Positions 8,633-15,962 of a DNA stretch of 64,000 nt are shown one piece after another. Each line of letters begins with the position of its first letter. Positions within the stretch are counted from its first letter, which is position 1. The position numbers were made by a program, and so were the translations under genes. This DNA comes from RGIG1681 sp045594425 (GTDB lineage Bacteria; Bacillota; Clostridia; Christensenellales; UBA1242), in the NCBI GenBank assembly GCA_045594425.1, contig JAZNYK010000016.1, positions 114,306 to 178,305 of the forward strand, in the 5' to 3' direction. The notes under the pieces were generated by a model. The model was not told where the DNA came from. It ran no database searches and was given only the letters and a program-made list of their open reading frames with translations.

Positions 8633-8662
8633 ATTATAAACTTTAGCCAAAACAAATGTCAA
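8633..8662 (-). promoter_or_regulatory. Promoter of the 8609-6374 lipoprotein unit
   Basis: Consensus TTGACA (8657-8662), an 18-base spacer and TATAAT (8633-8638), 24 bases before the ATG. Confidence 0.75.
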
Positions 8663-8712
8663 ACAAAATAGTCTTTTATTCGACAACCAAACCTGCTTTT
8701 TGAGAAAAGAAA

Positions 8713-8747
8713 AAAACCAACCCTTATAAAAAGGTTGGTTTTTTTTT
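8713..8747. terminator. Intrinsic terminator after the DUF1292 gene
   Basis: AACCAACC (8715-8722), a ten-base loop and GGTTGGTT (8733-8740), with an A-run on one side and a T-run on the other, so it can act in both directions. It ends the DUF1292/ruvX transcript. Confidence 0.85.
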
Positions 8748-8760
8748 AAGAATTTTATTC

Positions 8761-9108
8761 TTATTTTGCAGTGTCGCCACCAGCATTTGCTTCATCAAGA
8801 AGTCTGTTATATTCAGTAAATACGGCATCAATAACTGAATCATCAAGTTCGATTTCAAACTTATCTTCACCATCTTTGCCTCTTGTTACTTTGAATACCA
8901 ATGCTTCGTCATCATCCATGCCATCAAGAAGTTCAACTGGTTGCAAAATTGCATAGAATGAACCCTTGTAAGCAATGCCTGCAATTTCAACGAAATCAAT
9001 TTCTTCACCATTTGCAGAAAGCAAAGTAACGATATCGTCATCATCTTCTTCCATGTGTTCCATTGATTCAGGAAGATTTTCATCATTTAATTTTTCTTCA
9101 TCTGCCAT
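8761..9108 (-). CDS. DUF1292 (YrzB-like) acidic protein
   Basis: A 115-residue acidic protein. The central segment (EEDDDDIVTLLSANGEEIDF, then YKGSFYAILQPVE and ALVFKVTRGKDGEDKFEIELDD) is typical of the DUF1292/YrzB family, whose role is unknown. The ATG at 9108 is preferred to a GTG three codons upstream because that GTG overlaps the AGGAG site. In Bacillus yrzB follows yrrK (ruvX) just as here; the usual first partner yrzL is not present. Confidence 0.85.
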   Translation of the reverse strand: MADEEKLNDENLPESMEHMEEDDDDIVTLLSANGEEIDFVEIAGIAYKGSFYAILQPVELLDGMDDDEALVFKVTRGKDGEDKFEIELDDSVIDAVFTEYNRLLDEANAGGDTAK

Positions 9109-9140
9109 AATTTTCACTCCTATTTTTTATTTTATGCAAA

Positions 9141-9563
9141 TCAAACTTTCATATTACTTTTCTTATCAAGATATGTTTGCAATATAATTGTTGCGGCAAT
9201 AGCGTCAACTTTATCTTTGCGTTTTTCTCTGCGCATGCCAGATTCAATAAGAATCTTTTGAGCGGTCACTGTTGAAAGCCTTTCATCTTGATAAATTATT
9301 GGAACATTCACATACTTTGCAAGTTCATCTCCGAAACTCTTTGCCATTTCAACGCTTTGCCCTTCTGTTCCGTCCATTTTTAGAGGCAAACCAATAACGA
9401 TTTCACCAACACTTAAATCTGAAACAAGTTGAACAATATGAACAACGTCTTCTTTTAAAGATTTTCTTCTATAAACTTCGTAAGCAGATGCGATAATTTC
9501 CATAATATCAGAAGCAGCAATGCCGATTCTAACAGTTCCAATATCAAGCGATAAAATCTTCAC
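9141..9563 (-). CDS. ruvX: Putative pre-16S rRNA nuclease / Holliday junction resolvase-like protein
   Basis: RNase H-fold protein of the YqgF/RuvX family, implicated in 16S rRNA 5' maturation. It begins VKILSLDIGTVRIGIAASD with the first catalytic aspartate. EIVIGLPLKMDGTEG and YQDERLSTVTA supply the next acidic residues, and KDKVDAIAATIILQTYL the last. The start is placed at the GTG at 9563, four to six bases after GAGAGGTG, giving the usual 140 residues; an ATG 34 codons upstream would add a non-conserved basic extension. It precedes the DUF1292 gene. Confidence 0.92.
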   Translation of the reverse strand: MKILSLDIGTVRIGIAASDIMEIIASAYEVYRRKSLKEDVVHIVQLVSDLSVGEIVIGLPLKMDGTEGQSVEMAKSFGDELAKYVNVPIIYQDERLSTVTAQKILIESGMRREKRKDKVDAIAATIILQTYLDKKSNMKV

Positions 9564-9682
9564 CGAGCACCTCTCACAACAATTTACATAAAAATCATAA
9601 CATAAATTAAATGATATGTCTAATTTTTTTGAACGATTTTTAAGTTTTTTAAAAACTTTAATCATTCATAACTGTCAAAATT

Positions 9683-9916
9683 TTACTTTGAGCAGTTGTT
9701 TTTAGATTTTTGTTTACCATCATCAAACAAGCAGTTGCAGTCAGTTTCTTGAAGTTTTTCTGCAATGTTGCCTTTGGCTTCTTCAATTTTGTCTTCCATA
9801 TCAGAAAGACCTTCTTTGATTTTGTTCGCAAGACGTCTGTTTTTAGCAACAATAATACCACCAATACAAACACCTAGAGCAACACCCCAGCCCATGCCTC
9901 TACAAAAATTTTCCAT
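9683..9916 (-). CDS. YtxH-like small membrane protein
   Basis: A 77-residue protein with one membrane segment (about residues 7-24, GWGVALGVCIGGIIVAKN). A charged, probably helical tail of about 45 residues follows (LANKIKEGLSDMEDKIEEAKGNIAEKLQ) and ends in a cysteine-containing stretch. This plan matches the YtxH/general-stress small-protein group. The ATG at 9916 is chosen because a full AGGAGGTG lies five bases upstream. A -10 like TATAAT occurs near 9957. The function is unknown. Confidence 0.7.
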   Translation of the reverse strand: MENFCRGMGWGVALGVCIGGIIVAKNRRLANKIKEGLSDMEDKIEEAKGNIAEKLQETDCNCLFDDGKQKSKNNCSK

Positions 9917-9983
9917 ATGCACCTCCTTGCCTCTAGTTTGCGTAGTTTCGACAAAATTATACATATGTGATAAAAAATATTTA

Positions 9984-10016
9984 ATAAAAAAACACACCCA
10001 TAATTTGGATGTGTTT
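9984..10016 (-). terminator. Intrinsic terminator after the gtrA-like gene
   Basis: AAACACATCC pairs with GGGTGTGTTT on the minus strand (one G-U), with a seven-base loop and a following run of seven T. Confidence 0.8.
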
Positions 10017-10021
10017 ACCTT

Positions 10022-10561
10022 TTAATTTTCAGAAACATTTGAGTTTTCGCTTTCAACTTGAGAAGGTGTGCTTGCTTTAAAAATAAACAATTTTCTTGTA
10101 ACATAGTTATAAACAAGAACAACAAGTGTCATAATGATTTTTGTTACCCATTCGTTGATTTTACAAACATCATAACCAAGCCACATACCTGCCATATTTA
10201 TCAAAAGACCAATAACACTTAAAACAACAAAAAGAACAATTCCTTTAAGTGTTTTTGAGTTTCCTTTGTCTTCATAAACAAATATAACTGAAAGCAAATA
10301 GTTAACAGCCAAACTGACAATAAAGCCAACACCTGTTCCAACAACAGTTGCAATTGTTTTTGGGTCACCACCACCAATCCATACGTTATAAAATTTTGGA
10401 TAAAGGTCTGGCTCAAACAAATATAAAATAACACCCATAACAAACATATCAACAAGTGTTGCTATTCCACCAACAATAACAAACCTTGCAATTTCGCAAA
10501 GTTTCTTGTGTTTTTCATTAAAATTTTTATACCAACTAATAAGTTTATTTTCTTTTTTCAT
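10022..10561 (-). CDS. GtrA-like membrane protein
   Basis: A four-helix membrane protein of the GtrA/DPMS family, thought to flip or support polyprenyl-linked sugars for cell-surface glycosylation. It has the characteristic opening IARFVIVGGIATLVDMFVMG, a second helix pair with GFIVSLAVNYLLSVIFVY (the N-Y-x-L motif), and the ending VVLVYNYVTRKLFIFK. The length of 179 residues is slightly long because of a cytoplasmic Lys-rich N-terminus and an extra loop (PDLYPKFYNVWIGGGDPK) between helices 1 and 2. It has its own promoter and terminator, so it is monocistronic. Confidence 0.9.
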   Translation of the reverse strand: MKKENKLISWYKNFNEKHKKLCEIARFVIVGGIATLVDMFVMGVILYLFEPDLYPKFYNVWIGGGDPKTIATVVGTGVGFIVSLAVNYLLSVIFVYEDKGNSKTLKGIVLFVVLSVIGLLINMAGMWLGYDVCKINEWVTKIIMTLVVLVYNYVTRKLFIFKASTPSQVESENSNVSEN

Positions 10562-10576
10562 AATCCACCTGCACTA

Positions 10577-10606
10577 ATATTACAAATTTCGCATTAACAA
10601 AGTCAA
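10577..10606 (-). promoter_or_regulatory. Promoter of the gtrA-like gene
   Basis: TTGACT (10601-10606), an 18-base spacer and TAATAT (10577-10582) on the minus strand. Confidence 0.55.
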
Positions 10607-10673
10607 GCAAAAAACAAGGGTCAGTTTTAAATCTTTTTATTTATATTGTTATAAAATAATAATTATTGATTTT

Positions 10674-10706
10674 CAAAATAAAAGACTGGCAAAAAACCAG
10701 TCTTTA
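10674..10706 (-). terminator. Intrinsic terminator after the nifS-nifU-like pair
   Basis: AAAGACTGG (10681-10689), seven-base loop, CCAGTCTTT (10697-10705), then TTATTTTG on the minus strand. Confidence 0.85.
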
Positions 10707-10712
10707 TAATTA

Positions 10713-11078
10713 TTAATTTTTATTGTAGTAGTTATCAACTGCACCATGCATTGCATTTACAACTGCTTGAACAACATACATTTTGTTTTCAGGAACTTCA
10801 CCTGCAAGTTCCAAAATGTGTGCTGGTGTAAATTTTAAAACTTCGTCAAGGGTTCTACCCTTCATAAGTCTTGCAGCAAAACTTGTGCAAGCAATAGCAA
10901 CAACTCCACCAAAAGTTTGGAATTGTGCATCCACAATCTTTTTTCCTTCAACACTAATATAAATTTTTATAATCTCACTTCCGATATCAGATACAACCTT
11001 TCCAACACCGTTAGCGCCTTTGATTACGCCATAGTTTTGTGGATTATAAAATTCTTCCATAATTTTTTCTGAATACAT
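10713..11078 (-). CDS. NifU/IscU-like protein lacking all three cluster-ligand cysteines
   Basis: The fold of the Fe-S scaffold IscU/NifU-N is clear over 121 residues: MYSEKIMEEFYNPQNYG at the start, EIIKIYISVEGKKIVDAQFQ, ARLMKGRTLDEV, and a C-terminal helix pair. In active scaffolds three cysteines hold the cluster, in GxxxCGD, FGCGSA and KMHCS contexts. Here the equivalent positions read DIGSE, FGGVVA and KMYVV, so all three are gone. The only cysteine is in AIACTS, where scaffolds normally have serine. It follows the nifS-like gene with one base between them and a good GGTGG site. It may be a regulator or chaperone of the desulfurase rather than a scaffold; that is inference. Confidence 0.85.
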   Translation of the reverse strand: MYSEKIMEEFYNPQNYGVIKGANGVGKVVSDIGSEIIKIYISVEGKKIVDAQFQTFGGVVAIACTSFAARLMKGRTLDEVLKFTPAHILELAGEVPENKMYVVQAVVNAMHGAVDNYYNKN

Positions 11079-11079
11079 A

Positions 11080-12261
11080 TTACAACTCCACCTTATTTTT
11101 ATAGATTCTTATAGCAGAAATGCTTCTAATTTTCTTAACAGCCTTTCTGATTGTTTCAACCATTTCATCAACGTCTTCTTTTGTGATGTCTGAACCAAAT
11201 GTAAATCTAACGGTTGAACGGATTGTTTCGATATCTTTGCCCATTGCTGCCAAAACGTGAGATGGTGCGTTTGAGCCAAAGCCATATGCACAACCTGAAG
11301 CGTAAATTCCAACACTATCAAGAAGCATAACAACCGCTTCAGATTCAGCACCTTCAAAAGTAATTGAACAGTTGTTTGCAAGTCTTTGAGTTGGGTGTCC
11401 GTTTAAAGCAATGTTGTGAATTGCTTCTGAAATTTTCTTTTGGAAGTATTTTCTAACAACTCTAACTTCACGAACTTTTTCATCGAGGTTCGTTGTTGCT
11501 TCTTCAATAGCAACACCAAAACCTGCACAAGCAGGAACGTTTGCAGTGCCTGCTCTTAAACCAGATTCTTGAGCGTCACCAGCCATAAATTTTTCAATTT
11601 TTGTTCCTTTTTTAACATAAAGTGCACCAACACCCTTTGGTCCGTTAATCTTGTGAGCAGAAATTGTTAAAAGGTCAACGCCAAGTTCCTTAACATTAAT
11701 ATTAAGTGCACCAATTGCTTGAACAGCATCTGTGTGGAAATACACTTCGTTTTGCAAAGCAAGTTCTGCAATCGCTCTGATTGGTTGAAGTGAACCAACT
11801 TCATTGTTTGCTGTCATAATTGAAATTAAAATTGTGTCTGGACCAATTGCTTTAATAATTGAAGCATAGTCAACAACACCATATTCATCAACAGGCACAT
11901 AAGTAACTTTAAAACCTTCTCTTTCAAGTTCTTTGCAAGATTCTAAAACTGAAGGATGTTCAACTTGAGAAGTGATGATGTGATTACCTCTTGACTTGTT
12001 TGCTCTGGCAATACCTTTTATTGCCCAGTTGTTTGCTTCGGTTCCACCAGATGTGAAGAAGATTTCATCTGTGTCTGCACCGATTGCTTTTGCAACCTTT
12101 TCACGAGCGATTTCAAGTTCCTCGTTAGCCTCTCTGCCAAGTGCATACAAACTTGAGTTATTGCCATTTACTGTAGCATAACATTCAAGCATTTTTTTGT
12201 AAGCCTCTGGCAAAATTGGAGTGGTTGCTGCGTTATCTAAATAATAAGTTTTTTGTTCCAT
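11080..12261 (-). CDS. NifS/IscS-type cysteine desulfurase with displaced active cysteine
   Basis: PLP-dependent class V aminotransferase-fold enzyme. Clear features: YLDNAATTPILP at the N-terminus, FTSGGTEANNWAI, HTDAVQAIG, and the PLP lysine in SAHKINGPKGVGALYV. The substrate loop is SGLRAGTANVP. Normal NifS has its catalytic cysteine in SSGSACTSGSLDPSHVL. Here the loop is ASGCAYGFGSNAPSHVL: it is one residue shorter, the usual cysteine is tyrosine, and the only cysteine lies two residues earlier. Sulfur transfer by the shifted cysteine is possible but unproven. It is paired with a NifU-like protein without cluster ligands. Confidence 0.88.
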   Translation of the reverse strand: MEQKTYYLDNAATTPILPEAYKKMLECYATVNGNNSSLYALGREANEELEIAREKVAKAIGADTDEIFFTSGGTEANNWAIKGIARANKSRGNHIITSQVEHPSVLESCKELEREGFKVTYVPVDEYGVVDYASIIKAIGPDTILISIMTANNEVGSLQPIRAIAELALQNEVYFHTDAVQAIGALNINVKELGVDLLTISAHKINGPKGVGALYVKKGTKIEKFMAGDAQESGLRAGTANVPACAGFGVAIEEATTNLDEKVREVRVVRKYFQKKISEAIHNIALNGHPTQRLANNCSITFEGAESEAVVMLLDSVGIYASGCAYGFGSNAPSHVLAAMGKDIETIRSTVRFTFGSDITKEDVDEMVETIRKAVKKIRSISAIRIYKNKVEL

Positions 12262-12287
12262 AAAATATCTCCCTTTTGCTTATTATA

Positions 12288-12316
12288 ATAATATAACTAT
12301 TTTTATAAAAAATCAA
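12288..12316 (-). promoter_or_regulatory. Promoter of the nifS-nifU-like unit
   Basis: TTGATT (12311-12316), a 17-base spacer and TATTAT (12288-12293) on the minus strand, 26 bases before the ATG. Confidence 0.55.
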
Positions 12317-12333
12317 TACTCTTTTAAAAATTT

Positions 12334-12392
12334 ATCGCAAAAATGTTAAAAATTTTATTAAAATTTCAACTTTTTGACATAAATTTTGCGAT
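12334..12392. repeat. Long imperfect inverted repeat upstream of the nifS-like gene
   Basis: ATCGCAAAA (12334-12342) pairs with TTTTGCGAT (12384-12392). The adjoining ATGTTAAAAA (12343-12352) pairs with TTTTTGACAT (12371-12380), with one G-U and a three-base bulge. The result is a stem of about 19 pairs. It lies between the trx terminator and the nifS-like promoter, so it could be an operator or a second terminator. Confidence 0.55.
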
Positions 12393-12399
12393 TTTATGC

Positions 12400-12427
12400 A
12401 AAAAAAAGAAACGATTGCTCGTTTCTT
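12400..12427 (-). terminator. Intrinsic terminator after trx
   Basis: AAGAAACGA (12406-12414), loop TTGC, TCGTTTCTT (12419-12427), with a T-run on the minus strand. It closes the topA-trmFO-hslV-hslU-trx unit. Confidence 0.85.
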
Positions 12428-12431
12428 CTTT

Positions 12432-12758
12432 TTATTTTTTTACTGCATTTAAAATAAATCTTTCGGTCTCATCAAAGTCCATATAACCAGATGTTCTAGA
12501 AATTTCTTTGCCTTTGTTAAAAATGATGATTGTTGGAACCGCTGTTATATTGAACTTGTTTGCAAGTTCTTCAGCACTATCAATATCAATTTGATAAAAA
12601 TAATACTTTCCTTTATATTTGTCTGAAATATCTTCTAAAATTGGAGCCATCATTCTGCATGGTCCACACCAAGAAGCCGAAAAATCACAAATACAAAATT
12701 CTTTTGAAGAAATGATTTCATCAAATTCTTCATCTGTCATAATACCTGCATTCAACAT
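12432..12758 (-). CDS. trxA: Thioredoxin
   Basis: A 108-residue thioredoxin with the redox motif WCGPC in the context CDFSASWCGPCRMMAPILE, the cis-proline segment AVPTIIIFNKG, and a final helix. No signal peptide is seen, so it acts in the cytosol. It starts 18 bases after the hslU stop with AAAAGGAGATTAGG in front, so it is probably the last gene of the hslVU operon and shares its terminator. The coupling suggests coexpression with the proteolytic machinery. It could equally serve the nearby desulfurase, but nothing in the sequence shows that. Confidence 0.92.
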   Translation of the reverse strand: MLNAGIMTDEEFDEIISSKEFCICDFSASWCGPCRMMAPILEDISDKYKGKYYFYQIDIDSAEELANKFNITAVPTIIIFNKGKEISRTSGYMDFDETERFILNAVKK

Positions 12759-12776
12759 AAACCTAATCTCCTTTTA

Positions 12777-14108
12777 TTAAAGAATATATTTTCTTAAATC
12801 AAACTTCTTGCAAATATTGTCAAGATGTTCGTTTACATATTTTTTGTCTACAGTAATCACAATCACTGGATGGTCACCAGTTGCATTGAATGACACATCT
12901 TCAAGCAAACTTTCCATAATTGAATGAAGACGTCTTGCTCCAATGTTTTCGTTTGTTTCATTTGCTAAAACTGCAATCTTTGCAATTTCTTCAATACCAT
13001 CTTTAGTGAAATCTAACTTGATGTTATCAACTGAAAGCAAACCTTCATATTGAAGAAGTAATGAATTTTGAGTATCTGACAAAATTTTAACAAAATCGTC
13101 ATATTTAATACTGTTCAAAGTAACACTTGTTGGGAAACGTCCTTGAAGTTCTGGAATAAGGTCTTCAATTTTAGATAAATGGAATGCACCCGCTGCAATA
13201 AACAAAATAAAATCAGTTCTGATTGGACCATATTTTGTTGTTACAGTTGAACCTTCAACGATTGGAAGCAAATCTCTTTGAACGCCTTCTCTTGAAACAT
13301 CTGGGCCGTGTCCACCACCATTGCTATTTTTTCCTGTAATTTTATCAATTTCATCAATAAACACAATGCCATCTTGTTCTGCACGTCTAATTGCTTCAGC
13401 AGACACATTGTCCATATCAATAAGTTTTTCACTTTCTTCGTTTAAGAACACGTGTTTGGCATCAATAACAGCAAGTCTTTTTTTCTTTTTGCGTTTTGGA
13501 AGGATTCCACCAAGCATTTCAGAAATGTTGATTTCCATACCCATTCCACCGCCAAGCATTTGCATTGGACCAGCATTATCTTCAGCAACTTCAACTTCAA
13601 CAATTTCATTGTCAATTTTGTGATTTTTGATATCTTCAACAATATGTTCACGAATAGTATCATCACTCATATCTGGATGTTTTGTTTTATAGTTTTGAAA
13701 AAGTGCTTGAACAAGTCTTTCATAAGTTGCATTTTCGGCTTTTTCACGAACTTCGTCAAAACGTTCTTTTTTAACAAGTCTAACAGATGCTTCGGCAAGG
13801 TCACGAATAATTGACTCTACATCACGACCAACATAACCAACTTCAGTAAACTTTGTTGCTTCAACCTTAACAAAAGGTGCTTTAACAAGTTTTGCAAGAC
13901 GTCTAGCAATTTCAGTTTTACCAACACCAGTTGGACCTTGCATAATAATATTTTTTGGTGTAATTTCTTCTCTCATTTCTTGAGGAAGTTTACTTCTTCT
14001 ATATCTGTTTCTAAGCGCAATTGCTACTGCTTTTTTTGCTTCGTCTTGACCAATTATATATTTGTCAAGTTCACTAACAATTTGTTTTGGTGATAATTCA
14101 ATAGACAT
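12777..14108 (-). CDS. hslU: ATP-dependent protease ATPase subunit HslU
   Basis: AAA+ unfoldase of the HslVU (ClpYQ) protease. Visible are LSPKQIVSELDKYIIGQDEAK, Walker A GPTGVGKTEIARRLAK near residue 57, pore-loop region TKFTEVGYVGRDVES, a variable I-domain (about residues 110-245), Walker B IVFIDEIDKI, and sensor 2 NIGARRLHSIMESLL. The C-terminus LRKYIL matches the tail that inserts into HslV. The ATG at 14108 follows AGGAGGTG; a TTG five codons upstream lies in the binding site and overlaps hslV. Length of 443 residues is typical. Confidence 0.96.
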   Translation of the reverse strand: MSIELSPKQIVSELDKYIIGQDEAKKAVAIALRNRYRRSKLPQEMREEITPKNIIMQGPTGVGKTEIARRLAKLVKAPFVKVEATKFTEVGYVGRDVESIIRDLAEASVRLVKKERFDEVREKAENATYERLVQALFQNYKTKHPDMSDDTIREHIVEDIKNHKIDNEIVEVEVAEDNAGPMQMLGGGMGMEINISEMLGGILPKRKKKKRLAVIDAKHVFLNEESEKLIDMDNVSAEAIRRAEQDGIVFIDEIDKITGKNSNGGGHGPDVSREGVQRDLLPIVEGSTVTTKYGPIRTDFILFIAAGAFHLSKIEDLIPELQGRFPTSVTLNSIKYDDFVKILSDTQNSLLLQYEGLLSVDNIKLDFTKDGIEEIAKIAVLANETNENIGARRLHSIMESLLEDVSFNATGDHPVIVITVDKKYVNEHLDNICKKFDLRKYIL

Positions 14109-14109
14109 A

Positions 14110-14646
14110 TTACACCTCCTCAACTGTTACATGGTCGTTTGTGTAAACACAAATTTCCCCTGCTATCTTCATGGCTTTTTCAGCAATTTCACGTGCTGAA
14201 AGAGTTGTGTTTTCATATAATGCTTTTCCTGCTGAAAGTGCATAGTTTCCACCAGAACCAATTGCACAAACACCACCTTCTGGTTCAAAAACGTCACCGT
14301 TTCCTGAAATAATCAAAAGTTGGTCTTTGTCTGCAACAATCATCATTGCATCAAGTTGGCGAATGGCTTTGTCACTTCTCCACAAAAGAGCAAGTTCAAC
14401 AGCGGCTCTTTCCAAATTGCCTGAATATTTTTCAAGCATTTTTTCGAAATGTTCGCTTAAGTTAAAGGCATCTGCTGTGCTTCCTGCAAAACCAATAACA
14501 ACCTTGTCATTAAAAATTCTTCTAACCTTTCTTGCATTGCCTTTAAAAATGGTATGTTCACCTGCTGTAACTTGACCGTCACCAGCAAGAACAATTTTGC
14601 CGTCTTTTTTTACACCAATAATAGTTGTGCCTCTAAAATTTAACAT
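14110..14646 (-). CDS. hslV: ATP-dependent protease peptidase subunit HslV
   Basis: Threonine peptidase of the HslVU complex, related to the proteasome beta subunit. A short propeptide MLNFRG precedes the catalytic threonine of TTIIGVKKDGKIVLAGDGQV, so autoprocessing to expose Thr is expected. GFAGSTADAFNLSEHFE and the glycine-rich AIGSGGNYALSAGKALYE are standard. Length of 178 residues is normal. The hslV start overlaps the trmFO end by seven bases, and the hslU start follows its stop by one base, indicating tight coupling. Confidence 0.96.
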   Translation of the reverse strand: MLNFRGTTIIGVKKDGKIVLAGDGQVTAGEHTIFKGNARKVRRIFNDKVVIGFAGSTADAFNLSEHFEKMLEKYSGNLERAAVELALLWRSDKAIRQLDAMMIVADKDQLLIISGNGDVFEPEGGVCAIGSGGNYALSAGKALYENTTLSAREIAEKAMKIAGEICVYTNDHVTVEEV

Positions 14647-15962
14647 GGCAAATTCTCCTTGTATGTTTTTATATCGTTAATGGCTCTGTTTGAATAAGCC
14701 AATTTTTTTAGTGCCTTATCTCTAATTTTTTCATCAAGTGGCGGAAGTATTCCAAAATTTGCGTTCATTGGTTGAAAACCTTCAGCACTTGCAGTTGTGA
14801 GATAGTTTACTATACTTCCAATTATAGTTGTTTTAGGCAAAATTGCAAGACTTTCACCATTTATTTTGCTTGCAAGTGACATTCCCGCAATAAGCCCACT
14901 AGCCGTACTTTCCATGTATCCCTCAACACCAGAAAGTTGACCTGCAATATATAAATTGTCAATTCCTTTAACGCTAAAATCTGAATTTAGATACTTTGGA
15001 GCGCAAATGTAACTGTTTCTGTGCATAACCCCAAACTTTACAAACTCTGCATTATTAAGAGCCGGAATCATTGAGAACACTCGTTTTTGTTCGCCAAATT
15101 TTAAATTTGTTTGAAACCCAACAATGTTATAAAGTTCATTTTCAGTGCTTTCTTTTCGAAGTTGAACAACCGCAAATGGTCTTGTTCCGTCATCACACAC
15201 AAGCCCAACCGGACGAAGCGGACCATATCTTAATGTATCTTTTCCTCTAGAAGCCATAACTTCAACAGGCATACAACCTTCAAATATTTCCTTCTTTTCA
15301 AAAGAATGCACTTCCACTCGTTCAGCAGAAACAAGAGCATCAATAAACGTATAATACTCTTCTTTATTCATTGGACAATTTATATAATCACTTTCACCTT
15401 TGCCATATCTGCCAGCGGTGAACGTTTTTGATTTATCAATAGTTTCACCATCAACAATCGGAGCAGACGCATCATAAAAATGCAAATTATCACCACCAAG
15501 AAGTGCTCTCATTTCTTCAGAAAGCGCGTCACTAGTGAGTGGTCCTGTTGCAACAATTGTTGGTTTTGAAAGGTCTAACTTTGTAATTTCTTCATAATGG
15601 AATGTAACGTTTGGAAGTTTTTTCAATTCTTCAGTTACAAGTTCGCTAAATTTATCTCTGTCAACAGCAAGAGCAGACCCCGCTGGAACTTTAACCTTTT
15701 CTGCACACTTTAAAATAAGTGAATCAAGTTCTCGCATTTCTGCTTTTAAACAGCCAGATGCTGTGCCAAGGTCATCACTTTTAAATGAGTTAGAGCAAAC
15801 GATTTCGGCAAAGTTTAAACTTTCGTGTGCAGGAGAAAACTTGGTTGGCTTCATTTCATAAGCGTCAACCAAGATTCCTCTTTTTGATAATTGATAGACA
15901 GCCTCGCTTCCTGCGAGCCCAAGTCCAATAACGTTAACTGTTGTTTTGTTCATTTTGTTCAT
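14640..15962 (-). CDS. trmFO: tRNA (uracil-5-)-methyltransferase TrmFO (folate/FAD dependent)
   Basis: Makes m5U54 in the T-loop of tRNA using methylenetetrahydrofolate and FADH2. The N-terminal FAD fold reads VNVIGLGLAGSEAVYQLSKRG. EIVCSNSFKSDDLGTASGCLKAEMRELDS, NLYIAGQLSGVEGYMESTASGL and FQPMNANFGILPPL are family hallmarks. Length of 440 residues is normal. It overlaps the 3' end of topA by 29 bases, with two possible ATG starts (15962 and 15953). The order topA-trmFO-hslVU is widespread in Firmicutes. Confidence 0.95.
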   Translation of the reverse strand: MNKMNKTTVNVIGLGLAGSEAVYQLSKRGILVDAYEMKPTKFSPAHESLNFAEIVCSNSFKSDDLGTASGCLKAEMRELDSLILKCAEKVKVPAGSALAVDRDKFSELVTEELKKLPNVTFHYEEITKLDLSKPTIVATGPLTSDALSEEMRALLGGDNLHFYDASAPIVDGETIDKSKTFTAGRYGKGESDYINCPMNKEEYYTFIDALVSAERVEVHSFEKKEIFEGCMPVEVMASRGKDTLRYGPLRPVGLVCDDGTRPFAVVQLRKESTENELYNIVGFQTNLKFGEQKRVFSMIPALNNAEFVKFGVMHRNSYICAPKYLNSDFSVKGIDNLYIAGQLSGVEGYMESTASGLIAGMSLASKINGESLAILPKTTIIGSIVNYLTTASAEGFQPMNANFGILPPLDEKIRDKALKKLAYSNRAINDIKTYKENLPC

